Shown here: in pieces, positions 9,222 through 17,730 of the stretch | Position numbering within the stretch: position 1 is the stretch's first letter | Layout of the letters: every line of letters begins with the position of its first letter | DNA from: Sutterella sp. | GTDB taxonomy: Bacteria > Pseudomonadota > Gammaproteobacteria > Burkholderiales > Burkholderiaceae_F | Assembly: GCA_020025965.1 (NCBI GenBank) | Contig: JAHHRG010000001.1 | Span: forward strand, 1 to 64,000 | DNA: 64,000 bases | Direction: 5' to 3' | Made by a program: the position numbers and the translations under genes | The notes under the pieces: generated by a model | Databases searched by the model: none | What the model was told of the DNA's origin: nothing | What the model saw: only the letters and a program-made list of their open reading frames with translations

Positions 9222-10517
9222 TCAATCTTCCTTGAAAGTATTGAGGGCAGCGATTACGTCTTCCTTCGTCACGCCATCGGCGAAAGTAATGGGAGCGTCA
9301 GTAAGAGTACTGGAATCTTTTTTGAGGCGGCCGACCCACTGACCTGCATCGCGACCGGAATCAAAGCCTTGCGAAACAAAGAGTTCACGACCTTCGAAAG
9401 CGAGTTTGAAGTAGAAACGGTTGTCTTTTTCGCGATATTGCTTGAAAACGGCAACCACCTTCTGGGCCTTCTTTTCTGCTTTTTTTGGCTGAACTAGCGG
9501 AGCGAAGGATCGCAACCCCACTGCGTGTTGCAAGCGAGCAAGGAAAGCGGAAGTGTGTTTGCGAGCCTTGGCGGCACCTGCTTGAAGGATAGCTTCGAGT
9601 TCTTCCGGATGAGCCATCAGGGCTTCGTAACGTTCGCGCATGGGACCGATTTCAGCATCAATCTTGTCAGCGAGCTGTTTTTTAGCTTCGCCCCAGCCAA
9701 GACCTTCGCAAAGAGATTTGCGGAAAGCGGCAGATTCTTCCGTCGTGGCGAAGGCATCGTAAATGACAGTAAGCGACGTGCTATCCGGATCCTTCGGTTC
9801 ACCCGGAAGTTTGCTGTCCGTAACGATACGGGAAATAGCTTCGTCGAGTGCCTTACGGCCGCCTTCGAAAAGCGGAATTACGTTGTTGTAAGATTTGCTC
9901 ATCTTTCGGCCGTCGAGCCCTGGGAGGACTTCGATGGCTGAGCCGCCTGTGGCTTGAGGAAGTGTGAAGAATGGTTCGTTCGGCTTGGCGTAGGTGTAGT
10001 TGAAACGCGTAGCGACATCACGAGCCATTTCCAAATGCTGTAGCTGGTCGTGACCAACAGGCACTTCGTCGGCATTGAAGATGAGAATGTCGGCAGCCAT
10101 CAAAATAGGGTAGCAGAAGAGTCCCATGGAAACGTCGGCATCGGGATCTTTGCCCGCAGCTTCGGCGACATCAACGGCAGCCTTATAAGCGTGGGCACGG
10201 TTCATCTGACCTTTAGCCGTGGAGCAGGCGAGCATCCAAGCTAGGGTTGGAATTTCTGGAATATCGCTCTGACGGTAAAAAACGACGCGTTCCGGATCAA
10301 GGCCCGCTGCAAGCCAGGTGGCGGCAATTTGCATTCGGCTACGTTCAATGCGATCTGGGTCCTGACACTTGATCAGGGCGTGTAGGTCGGCGAGGAAGAA
10401 ATAGCTTTCGACGTCGGGATTTCGGCTGTCTTGGATGGCCGGACGGATGGCGCCGACGTAGTTTCCGATGTGGAGGGTGCCGGTCGTATTAATACCGGTC
10501 AGAACACGCTTTGTCAT
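9222..10517 (-). CDS. trpS: Tryptophanyl-tRNA synthetase with C-terminal extension
   Basis: A class I aminoacyl-tRNA synthetase that charges tRNA-Trp. The HIGH-like TLHIGNY is at residues 14-20, the KMSKS loop at 205-209, and GHDQLQHLEMARD lies between them. The protein is 431 residues against about 334 in E. coli. The extra part from about residue 350 begins with a Lys-rich linker (KKAEKKAQK). A small beta-rich domain follows (YFKLAFEGRELFVSQGF) that looks like a YegP/DUF1508-type fold. Longer TrpS proteins occur in other betaproteobacteria. No clear Shine-Dalgarno sequence precedes the ATG. Confidence 0.95.
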   Translation of the reverse strand: MTKRVLTGINTTGTLHIGNYVGAIRPAIQDSRNPDVESYFFLADLHALIKCQDPDRIERSRMQIAATWLAAGLDPERVVFYRQSDIPEIPTLAWMLACSTAKGQMNRAHAYKAAVDVAEAAGKDPDADVSMGLFCYPILMAADILIFNADEVPVGHDQLQHLEMARDVATRFNYTYAKPNEPFFTLPQATGGSAIEVLPGLDGRKMSKSYNNVIPLFEGGRKALDEAISRIVTDSKLPGEPKDPDSTSLTVIYDAFATTEESAAFRKSLCEGLGWGEAKKQLADKIDAEIGPMRERYEALMAHPEELEAILQAGAAKARKHTSAFLARLQHAVGLRSFAPLVQPKKAEKKAQKVVAVFKQYREKDNRFYFKLAFEGRELFVSQGFDSGRDAGQWVGRLKKDSSTLTDAPITFADGVTKEDVIAALNTFKED

Positions 10518-10650
10518 TGTTTAAAAAGTATCCAACAGAGGGGCTATGAAGCTAAAAAGGGCATCGGGCTTTTGGCCCAGACCGCATAAAGTCTTTCAAT
10601 GATACGCGTTTTGGGCGAGTTTTCCTCGAAAGATTGCTGTGAGGAACAAA

Positions 10651-10682
10651 AAATCCCCGACAAAGTAACCTGTCGGGGATTT
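10651..10682 (-). terminator. Intrinsic terminator of metK
   Basis: The perfect stem AAATCCCCGACA / TGTCGGGGATTT has an 8-base loop. It lies 24 bases after the metK stop codon on the minus strand and is followed by a U-run in that direction. Confidence 0.85.
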
Positions 10683-10706
10683 ATCGAAACTTAATCGTTT
10701 AGCCGA

Positions 10707-11885
10707 TTAGAGACCGGCAGCGTTGCGAAGGAGCTGAGCCTTGTCGGTCTTTTCCCATGTGAATTCCGGTTCTTCGCGACCGAAATGACCGTAAGCAGCC
10801 GTCTTGGAGAAAATCGGGCGGTTGAGGTCGAGCATCTGGATGATGCCACGCGGACGAAGATCGAAGTGAGCGCGAACGAGATCGGCAATCTGGCTGTCGG
10901 GGATGATGCCAGTACCATTCGTGAAGACCGTGATGTTCATTGGTTCGGCGACGCCGATAGCGTAAGCAACCTGAACCTGGCACTGCTTGGCGAGGCCGGC
11001 TGCGACAATGTTCTTGGCAACGTAACGGCAAGCATAAGCTGCGGAGCGGTCAACCTTCGTGGCATCCTTACCAGAGAAGGCACCACCACCGTGCGGGCAG
11101 TAACCGCCGTAAGTGTCGACGATGATCTTACGTCCAGTAAGACCACAGTCGCCCTGCGGGCCACCGACCACGAAGCGGCCTGTCGGGTTGATAAGGAACT
11201 TCGTGTTCTTGAGCCATTCGGCCGGCATCGTCGGACGAATGATTTCTTCAACAACAGCTTCGATGAATTCGGGCTTCATACGGTCTCCGTCGGACATTTC
11301 CGGGGAGTGCTGGGACGAGAGCACGATCGTGTCGCAACCGATAGGTTTGCCGTCGCGGTAGCGAAGCGTGACCTGACTCTTGGCATCCGGGCGGAGGAAG
11401 GGAAGCGTACCGTTGCGGCGGACGATGCTCTGACGTTCAACCAAGCGGTGAGCGTAGTAGATCGGAGCTGGCATCAACGTGGCGGTTTCGTCACAGGCGT
11501 AACCGAACATAAGACCTTGGTCACCGGCACCCAAATTGAGGATGTCATCGCTGGCTTGATTCACGCCCTGAGCGATGTCTTGAGACTGCTTGTCGTAGCC
11601 TACGAGAACAGAGCAACCCTTGTGATCGATACCGTACTCGGTGTTGTCGTAACCGATGCGCTTTAAAACGTCACGAGTCAAACCGATGTAGTCGACAGTG
11701 GCGTTCGTGGTGATTTCGCCGGCGAGAACAACGAGGCCGGTTGTGCAGAGTGTTTCCGCCGCTACGCGGGAAAGAGGATCCTGTTCGAGACAGGCGTCGA
11801 GAACGGCATCCGAGATCTGGTCGGCGACCTTGTCCGGGTGGCCTTCACTGACAGATTCGGAAGTAAAGAGATATTCGTTGGCCAT
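10707..11885 (-). CDS. metK: S-adenosylmethionine synthetase
   Basis: A 392-residue cytosolic enzyme that makes SAM from methionine and ATP. The signature [12 protein letters not shown] and the phosphate-binding [17 protein letters not shown] (P-loop-like) are both present. The N-terminus [14 protein letters not shown] is typical. GGAG lies eight bases before the ATG. The 260-bp upstream leader shared with lpxL is unusually long (see findings). Divergence from lpxL-lpxL-dapF is the common betaproteobacterial arrangement. Confidence 0.97.
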   Translation of the reverse strand: MANEYLFTSESVSEGHPDKVADQISDAVLDACLEQDPLSRVAAETLCTTGLVVLAGEITTNATVDYIGLTRDVLKRIGYDNTEYGIDHKGCSVLVGYDKQSQDIAQGVNQASDDILNLGAGDQGLMFGYACDETATLMPAPIYYAHRLVERQSIVRRNGTLPFLRPDAKSQVTLRYRDGKPIGCDTIVLSSQHSPEMSDGDRMKPEFIEAVVEEIIRPTMPAEWLKNTKFLINPTGRFVVGGPQGDCGLTGRKIIVDTYGGYCPHGGGAFSGKDATKVDRSAAYACRYVAKNIVAAGLAKQCQVQVAYAIGVAEPMNITVFTNGTGIIPDSQIADLVRAHFDLRPRGIIQMLDLNRPIFSKTAAYGHFGREEPEFTWEKTDKAQLLRNAAGL

Positions 11886-12145
11886 TCCAAAGCTCCATAA
11901 CGTTTGAAAGTTTGAAAAAAGGCGCCAAACGCAAGGAAGTAAGAATGCGCAAGACGCTTTAGCGGTATTTCTGATTCGCCCCGCAAGTTGTCTGGTTTAA
12001 CTCAGCGAAGTTCTGATGATACATCGTAAACCCTAATTGCGCTACTGAAAAATGTACAGAAGTTTGATCTTATGTTGTTCCGTTATGGAGGAAGGGTGAA
12101 ATTAGCTAAAATGAACAGTTTAGATTTCACCTCATTGAGACTGGT

Positions 12146-13027
12146 ATGCACTGGTTGTTCAAGCTCTTATCGCTGTTACCGCTGAGGGTTCTTCAGTTAA
12201 TAGGCGCAGGAATTGGCTGGCTGACGTTCAAAATGTCGGGCACGTTGAGAAAGCGCACCAAGGAGAATCTTGCTCAGGCTGGGTACACGGACGAACAGCT
12301 CCCCGAGAAAATTGGCCGCAATACCGGTCGTCAGGCTCTCGAAAGCCTTTGGGTCTGGTATCGACCAGCCGAAACGGTTCTGAAACGCGTTAGCGTGACT
12401 CCCAACGCGCAAAAGATTATCGAAGAGGCCATGACAGGGCACCGCCCCATTGTTTTCATGACGCCTCACATTGGTTGTTTTGAGGTTCTTCCCGTTTGGC
12501 TTGCGGCGAATTATTACGAAAAAACGCAACGCAAGATTGCGGTGCTCTATCGTCCGCCGCGCAACCCCATTTTGCTCAAGATCGTCGGACAGGCTCGTCA
12601 GGCTTCAGGAATTGAAGCTTGTCCGACGACGATTTCGGGCATCAAACGAGTGATTCGTGGTCTGCGTAACGGTCACACTTTCGGTTCGCTTCCCGATCAG
12701 GTTCCTTCTTTCGGTGAAGGCATTTGGGTCGATTTTTTCGGCAAGCCTGCGTATACGATGACGTTACCAGTTAAGGTTGCGCGTCAGTTCGATGCGGTTC
12801 GCATTTTTGCTTGGACTCATCGAGACAATCATGGTTGGACGCTCGATGCCGAATGTTGGGATGACGAACTGTCGGGCAATATTAAGACCGACGTTCAGGA
12901 AATGAACAAGCGAATCGAAGATATCGTTCGACGCATGCCCGAACAATACGGTTGGAGTTACAACCGCTACAAGCATGTGTCGGGAACCCCTCCGTGCCCG
13001 ACTAGCGGTGAAGAAAAAAAGAAGTAA
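12146..13027 (+). CDS. LpxL/HtrB-family lipid A acyltransferase (first copy)
   Basis: A 293-residue inner-membrane protein with an N-terminal hydrophobic anchor (WLFKLLSLLPLRVLQLIGAGIGWL). The acyltransferase motif HIGCFE (HxxxxE) is near residue 113, and a RPPRNP block follows. These enzymes add secondary acyl chains to Kdo2-lipid IVA. No strong ribosome-binding site precedes the ATG. A second paralogue follows ten bases later, so the pair may set the two acyloxyacyl positions. Which chain or position each uses cannot be told from sequence. Confidence 0.9.
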   Translation: MHWLFKLLSLLPLRVLQLIGAGIGWLTFKMSGTLRKRTKENLAQAGYTDEQLPEKIGRNTGRQALESLWVWYRPAETVLKRVSVTPNAQKIIEEAMTGHRPIVFMTPHIGCFEVLPVWLAANYYEKTQRKIAVLYRPPRNPILLKIVGQARQASGIEACPTTISGIKRVIRGLRNGHTFGSLPDQVPSFGEGIWVDFFGKPAYTMTLPVKVARQFDAVRIFAWTHRDNHGWTLDAECWDDELSGNIKTDVQEMNKRIEDIVRRMPEQYGWSYNRYKHVSGTPPCPTSGEEKKK

Positions 13028-13036
13028 GGCTAAAAA

Positions 13037-13915
13037 ATGAATAAGTTTTTTTCCAAATTCTGGGTTGCTCTAATCCGCTCTAGCAAGCATTGGCCGATGG
13101 GATTCAAGAGAATGCTTGCATCCATGTTTGCTTTTGTCCTTTGGGTGGCTATTCCGAAGCGTCGACATGTGATTCGGACCAATCTGCGTTTGTGTTTCCC
13201 TGATTTGACGGAGGCCGAACGCGAACGCCTCGCAAAGAACGTCTATAAGCATTTAGCGCGTTCTGCTTTGGATCACGGCATGCTTTGGGAGGGGACGAAG
13301 GAAGAAATTCAGGAATTCGTGACCTTCGAGGGGCTCGAAAATATCCTCGACAATATGAGCCGTCCGCTCATTATCGTTTGTCCCCATTTTGCGGGTCTCG
13401 ATGCTGCGGGCATCGCACTTAATACCTACGTCCGAGGCGTTTCTCTTTATCAGACGCAAAGCAATCCAGTCTGGGACGAAGCGATTCTTGCCGGCCGAAA
13501 GCGTTTTTCAGATCCTGTTCTGGTAGCCAAGAGTTCCGAGAGTGATCTGCGCCCGGTAATTCGAGCGATGAAGGAGGGGTTACCTTTTTTCTATCTGCCT
13601 GATATGGACCATGGTCGCAAGAATTCGGTATTCCTGCCGTTTTGCGGTGTTGAAGCCGCGACGATCCCGATGGTGTCACGTCTAGCTCGTGTGACGCGTG
13701 CTCAGGTTGTCTGGTGCATCGCTACGATGACCGAAAAGGGCTACCATGTAATCGTTTCTAAGCCTTTTGAGAATTTCCCGACCAAGGACTACGTTGAAGA
13801 TACGCGACGTATCAACGAGGAGCTCGAAGATTGGATTCGAGCTTATCCCGACCAGTATCTTTGGGTTCATCGTCGCTTTAAAACTCGTCCCGAAGGCGAA
13901 GCTTCCGTTTATTGA
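13037..13915 (+). CDS. LpxL/HtrB-family lipid A acyltransferase (second copy)
   Basis: A 292-residue paralogue of the preceding gene. It has an N-terminal membrane anchor (MLASMFAFVLWVAIP), the RTNLRLCFPDL segment typical of the family, and an active-site HFAGLD (HxxxxD, the LpxL/LpxM form). DMDHGRKNSVFLPF is the second conserved block. AAGG precedes the ATG. It is tightly linked to the first copy and followed 18 bases later by dapF, consistent with one operon. Confidence 0.9.
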   Translation: MNKFFSKFWVALIRSSKHWPMGFKRMLASMFAFVLWVAIPKRRHVIRTNLRLCFPDLTEAERERLAKNVYKHLARSALDHGMLWEGTKEEIQEFVTFEGLENILDNMSRPLIIVCPHFAGLDAAGIALNTYVRGVSLYQTQSNPVWDEAILAGRKRFSDPVLVAKSSESDLRPVIRAMKEGLPFFYLPDMDHGRKNSVFLPFCGVEAATIPMVSRLARVTRAQVVWCIATMTEKGYHVIVSKPFENFPTKDYVEDTRRINEELEDWIRAYPDQYLWVHRRFKTRPEGEASVY

Positions 13916-13933
13916 TTTCAAAGGAGGAGGCCC

Positions 13934-14821
13934 ATGGAGAAGACGATAATCTTTACTAAGATGCACGGCGCTGGTAATGACTTCGTGATGTTGAACGGTA
14001 TCGCCCAGGCTATTGATCCGACGCCTGACTTTATCCGTTACATTGCGGATCGTCGCTTCGGTATCGGCGCTGACCAAGTTTTGCTCGTCGAGTGTCCCGA
14101 AACCGCCGAAGCTGATTTCAAATATCGCATATTCAATTGTGACGGCGAAGAGGTTGAACAGTGTGGCAATGGCGCGCGCTGCTTTGCCGTTTTCGTTCGT
14201 GAGCAAGGACTTACAACGAAACGAGAAATTCTCGTAGAAACGAAGAAAGCCCTTATTCGTCCTAGGGTGGAAGAAGACGGTCGTGTGACTGTGGACATGG
14301 GACATCCCATGTTCGAGCACGCTGTTTTGCCTTTTGATCCCAGTGATCTTGAAACGGATCGCGAAGGCGCGGCAGATTGCTTTACCCTCAATTTCGACGG
14401 TGAAGCGGTGGTTTTCTCTGTTGTTTCGATGGGTAATCCCCATGCGGTTATCCGGGTCGACAATGTTGATACGGCCCCCGTGACCAGCGTGGGACCTTTG
14501 GTCGAACATAGTTCGGTATTCCCGGCTCGAGTGAATGTCGGCTTCTTGGAAGTCGTTAACGAACACGAAGGTCGAATCCGTGTTTGGGAACGCGGTGCAG
14601 GCGAAACACTCGCCTGCGGTACCGGTGCCTGTGCGGCTGCCGTTGTCGGTATTCAGCGCGGATATTTCAACAAAGAAGTGACTCTGCACGCACGTGGCGG
14701 AGTCCTCACTATCAAATGGGAGGGCATGGTGGACCCCGAAGCTCGCGTTTATTTGACGGGACCTGTTCAGACGGTTTTCCAAGGGACCATCACGCTACCC
14801 GAAGGCATTTGTCATGATTGA
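13934..14821 (+). CDS. dapF: Diaminopimelate epimerase
   Basis: A 295-residue PLP-independent epimerase that interconverts LL- and meso-diaminopimelate for lysine and peptidoglycan. The two catalytic cysteines are Cys77 in EQCGNGARC and Cys228 in LACGTGAC. The N-terminal KMHGAGNDFVML is intact. A strong AGGAGG precedes the ATG. The end overlaps rlmI by eight bases. In many relatives a DUF484 gene and xerC follow dapF; here they are absent and rlmI takes the place. Confidence 0.97.
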   Translation: MEKTIIFTKMHGAGNDFVMLNGIAQAIDPTPDFIRYIADRRFGIGADQVLLVECPETAEADFKYRIFNCDGEEVEQCGNGARCFAVFVREQGLTTKREILVETKKALIRPRVEEDGRVTVDMGHPMFEHAVLPFDPSDLETDREGAADCFTLNFDGEAVVFSVVSMGNPHAVIRVDNVDTAPVTSVGPLVEHSSVFPARVNVGFLEVVNEHEGRIRVWERGAGETLACGTGACAAAVVGIQRGYFNKEVTLHARGGVLTIKWEGMVDPEARVYLTGPVQTVFQGTITLPEGICHD

Positions 14822-16022
14822 TTTAATTCTCAAAAAAGGTAAGGAACGATCCTTGCTTCGTCGTCACCCATGGGTGTTCGATACTGCCGTTCAGCGTTTG
14901 ACCGGCAAGGCCGCTTCTGGCGAAACCGTTCGTGTTGTCTCTCATGACGGCAGGTTCCTCGCCTGGGCAGCTTTCTCCCCCGTGTCCACGTTGCGTGCAC
15001 GTTGCTGGTCCTTCGATGAAACCGAAGTGATTGACGATGCTTGGTTTGCAAAGAAGATTCACGATGCCGTTGCTGCTCGCGAACCGCTTCGTGAACGTTC
15101 GAATGCGTTGCGTCTGATTTTCGGCGAGGCCGACGGTCTGCCGGGGTTGATCGTCGACCAGTACGCGGACTGCGTAGTGACGCAGTTTCAGTCTGCGGGG
15201 GTCGAAGCTCATCGCGAACTTATCGCCGATCTTCTGATGAAGGAAACGGGTTGTCGCACGATCTTTGATCGTTCCGATGCCGCTACGCGCAAGCGCGAAG
15301 GCCTCGAAATGCGTAGCGAACTTCTTCGCGGAGAAGAACCTCCCGAAGCGATCGAGGCCGTTGAAGACGGTGTTCGTTATGGAGTTGACGTTCGTATCGG
15401 TCATAAAACCGGTTTCTACGTTGACCAGCGCGAAAGCCGTTTGACTGCTCAGAAAGTGGCGGAAGAATTCCGACGCGTTCACGGTCGTGGCATGCGGGCT
15501 CTCAACTGTTTCTGCTACACGGGCGGTTTCTCGCTAGCGCTCTTGAAAGGCGGTGCTGCCGAAGTTGTTTCGGTCGACTCATCTCAGGACGCTCTAGACA
15601 TGGCCAAGGCCAATGCCGAACGTAACGGTTTTGAAGCCAATCGTGCCAAGTTTGTTTGTGAAGATGTCTTTACCTATCTTCGTAAGCTTCGTGATGCAGG
15701 TGAAACGTTCGACCTTGTGATCCTCGATCCGCCGAAGTTCGCTTCGAACCACCATCAGGTCGACCGTGCAGCTCGTGCTTATAAGGACATCAATCTCAAC
15801 GGTCTTCGTCTTTTGACGCCGGGCGGTCAACTCTTTACTTTCTCCTGCTCGGGTGCCATCTCCGTGGAACTTTTTCAGAAGATCGTGGCGGGTGCCGTCT
15901 TTGACGCTCATGTTAACGCTTGGGCTGTCGGTCGTTTTGGTGGCGGTGCTGATCATCCGTTACTGATGACCTATCCAGAAGGCGAATATTTGAAGGGTTT
16001 GCACCTTTTGGTTCGTCCGTAA
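14814..16022 (+). CDS. rlmI: 23S rRNA (cytosine-C5) methyltransferase, RlmI family
   Basis: 402 residues. The N-terminal PUA-like domain (LRRHPWVFDTAVQRL) is followed by a RlmI-type linker and a Rossmann methyltransferase domain (NCFCYTGGFSLAL as the SAM loop). LILDPPKFA is motif IV, and the catalytic cysteine is in TFSCSGA. E. coli RlmI methylates C1962 of 23S rRNA. The start overlaps dapF by eight bases, which implies translational coupling. Confidence 0.9.
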   Translation: MIDLILKKGKERSLLRRHPWVFDTAVQRLTGKAASGETVRVVSHDGRFLAWAAFSPVSTLRARCWSFDETEVIDDAWFAKKIHDAVAAREPLRERSNALRLIFGEADGLPGLIVDQYADCVVTQFQSAGVEAHRELIADLLMKETGCRTIFDRSDAATRKREGLEMRSELLRGEEPPEAIEAVEDGVRYGVDVRIGHKTGFYVDQRESRLTAQKVAEEFRRVHGRGMRALNCFCYTGGFSLALLKGGAAEVVSVDSSQDALDMAKANAERNGFEANRAKFVCEDVFTYLRKLRDAGETFDLVILDPPKFASNHHQVDRAARAYKDINLNGLRLLTPGGQLFTFSCSGAISVELFQKIVAGAVFDAHVNAWAVGRFGGGADHPLLMTYPEGEYLKGLHLLVRP

Positions 16023-16041
16023 GGCAGAATGACATAATTCG

Positions 16042-16073
16042 CGAAGGCATTCGAACGATTTCGGATGCCTTCG
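16042..16073. repeat. Hairpin between rlmI and COG0523 gene
   Basis: The perfect 9-base inverted repeat CGAAGGCAT / ATGCCTTCG surrounds an inner partial repeat. No T-run follows, so it is a weak terminator at best. It may be a leader structure of the next gene. Confidence 0.5.
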
Positions 16074-16083
16074 GCACATGAAG

Positions 16084-16100
16084 TATTTCCAAAGGAAATA
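16084..16100 (+). promoter_or_regulatory. Palindrome covering the Shine-Dalgarno of the COG0523 gene
   Basis: TATTTCCAAAGGAAATA is a perfect 7-3-7 inverted repeat. It contains the AAAGGA ribosome-binding site for the ATG at 16107. It could be an operator or an RNA hairpin that hides the ribosome-binding site. Confidence 0.55.
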
Positions 16101-16106
16101 GAAAAA

Positions 16107-17078
16107 ATGATTCCGGTTACTATTTTGACGGGTTTCCTCGGTGCGGGGAAGACCACGTTGCTCAATCGCATCCTGACTGAAAATCACGATTACAAGATCG
16201 CGATCATCGAAAACGAATTCGGGCAGGAGAACGTTGATACGGACCTCTTGGTTCAGAGCGATAAAGAACAGATCGTCAACATGAATAACGGTTGCGTCTG
16301 TTGTACGATTCGCGGCGACCTGTCTCGTATCCTGACGGATCTTCGTCTTCGCCGCGAAAAGGGCGAAATCAACTTTGACTATATTGTTCTAGAAACAAGC
16401 GGTGTGGCCAATCCTGGTCCCGTTGCTCAGACTTTCTTCATGGACGATGCCATTGCCAATTTCTTCCGTCTCGACGGCGTAGTGACCGTGGTTGACGCTA
16501 AACACGGTGGAAAGACGATGGACGAAGAAGATGCCGCTCGTGATCAAGTCGGTTTTGCCGACCGTATTCTTCTCTCTAAGACCGATCTTTGTTCCGAAGA
16601 AGAAAACAAGGCGATGGAGGCTCGTTTGCGTCAGATGAATGCTCGCGCACCGATCCGTCGTGTCAACATGGGCGACTGTCCGGTTAACGAAGTTCTCAAT
16701 ATCGCTGGCTTCAACATGAATGATGTTCTTGATGTGGATCCTGCTTTTCTTAACGACGATCATCATCTGCATCATCACAACGACGATATCCACTCCTTCG
16801 TTTTTGAATCTGACCGCGCTTTCGATCCAATGAAGCTCGAACGCTATATCGGTTCCCTTACGAGCGTTTACGGCCAGGATATGCTTCGTTACAAGGGACT
16901 TCTTTACCTTGACGGTGTAGATCGTCGCGTGGTGTTCCAGGGCGTTCACATGCTCGCGGTGAGCGATGTGCTCGATGCTTGGGGGGATAGGACGCCGAGC
17001 AATAAGATTGTTTTCATTGGTCGCAATCTGCCTGAAGAAGCAATTTGCCGTGGGTTGGCTACTTGCCTTGTGAGATAG
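16107..17078 (+). CDS. COG0523 / CobW-family GTPase, putative metal chaperone
   Basis: A 323-residue G3E GTPase. Walker A is GFLGAGKTT (residues 9-17). The metal-binding CVCC motif (Cys63, Cys65, Cys66) sits in NNGCVCCTIRGDL. A histidine-rich stretch follows at residues 219-229 (HHLHHHNDDIH), then a CobW C-terminal domain. Members deliver zinc or cobalt to client proteins. ATG 16107 is chosen for its position just after AAAGGA; an ATG at 16065 would add 14 non-conserved residues. The neighbour is dksA, a frequent pairing in Burkholderiales. Its metal is not determined by the sequence. Confidence 0.88.
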   Translation: MIPVTILTGFLGAGKTTLLNRILTENHDYKIAIIENEFGQENVDTDLLVQSDKEQIVNMNNGCVCCTIRGDLSRILTDLRLRREKGEINFDYIVLETSGVANPGPVAQTFFMDDAIANFFRLDGVVTVVDAKHGGKTMDEEDAARDQVGFADRILLSKTDLCSEEENKAMEARLRQMNARAPIRRVNMGDCPVNEVLNIAGFNMNDVLDVDPAFLNDDHHLHHHNDDIHSFVFESDRAFDPMKLERYIGSLTSVYGQDMLRYKGLLYLDGVDRRVVFQGVHMLAVSDVLDAWGDRTPSNKIVFIGRNLPEEAICRGLATCLVR

Positions 17079-17222
17079 GGGTTATCGAGGAATCGGTCGT
17101 AAAAGTCTTTGAATTTTCTGGAAATCTCGGCCGATTTCCTGTATAAAGCGATATCATTATCCGTCGGGAGGCACCGTGCCGACGGACGACAATCGAATTT
17201 TTTCAGAGATTAAAAAATAATT

Positions 17223-17642
17223 ATGGCTACGAAGAAGCTTTTGACTGTTGACGAGCTTTTGGCTATGTCCGAAGACGACTACATGAACGAACGTCAGTTG
17301 GCGTTTTTCCGCGACCGTCTTCAGAAAATGGAAGCAGAACTGCGCGCCAATGCCGAAGAAACGACCGTGAACCTTCGTGAAACGACGATGGTTCCCGATC
17401 CCGCCGACCGTGCAACCATTGAGGAAGAGCATGCTCTCGAATTGCGTACGCGTGATCGTGAACGCAAGCTCCTCAAGAAGGTTCAGGCCGCTATTGTCCG
17501 CATCGATAATGACGAATACGGTTATTGCGAAGAAACTGGCGATCCTATCGGCGTGTCTCGTTTGCTCGCTCGTCCGACCGCTACGCTTTCCTTGGAAGCT
17601 CAGCAGCGTCGCGAATTGAAGCAGAAGATGTACGGCGATTAA
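17223..17642 (+). CDS. dksA: RNA polymerase-binding transcription factor DksA (zinc-site-degenerate form)
   Basis: A 139-residue coiled-coil regulator that acts with ppGpp on RNA polymerase. The coiled-coil tip carries the acidic pair in VPDPADRA (residues 57-64). The globular end keeps only one of the four zinc cysteines: C102 is followed by T105, S123 and A126 (CEET ... LSLEA, instead of CxxC ... CxxC). I recall the same pattern from other betaproteobacterial DksA proteins. The leader contains an inverted repeat CCGTCGG / CCGACGG at about 17160-17187. No good Shine-Dalgarno sequence is visible. Confidence 0.93.
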   Translation: MATKKLLTVDELLAMSEDDYMNERQLAFFRDRLQKMEAELRANAEETTVNLRETTMVPDPADRATIEEEHALELRTRDRERKLLKKVQAAIVRIDNDEYGYCEETGDPIGVSRLLARPTATLSLEAQQRRELKQKMYGD

Positions 17643-17674
17643 TTCGAACGTCGATCTTCAAGACCGATCCATCC

Positions 17675-17720
17675 AACTCGACAAAGCATCTTCTTCGGAA
17701 GATGTCTGTCGAGTTTTTTT
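17675..17720 (+). terminator. Intrinsic terminator of dksA
   Basis: The outer stem AACTCGACA / TGTCGAGTT encloses an inner stem CATCTTC-TTCG-GAAGATG with a stable UUCG tetraloop. A run of eight T follows. It ends only ten bases before the start of the next gene. Confidence 0.9.
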
Positions 17721-17730
17721 TCGTGTGAAT

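Noticed and set aside
10785..11666. 293-codon open frame on the plus strand
   Set aside because: It is antisense to metK, with no start signal.
11886..12145. SAM riboswitch upstream of metK
   Set aside because: The conserved cores of SAM-I, SAM-II and the SAH riboswitch could not be found by eye. It is kept only as an unexplained leader.
13682..14782. 366-codon open frame on the minus strand
   Set aside because: It is antisense to dapF and the end of the second lpxL-like gene. It is a by-product of codon bias.
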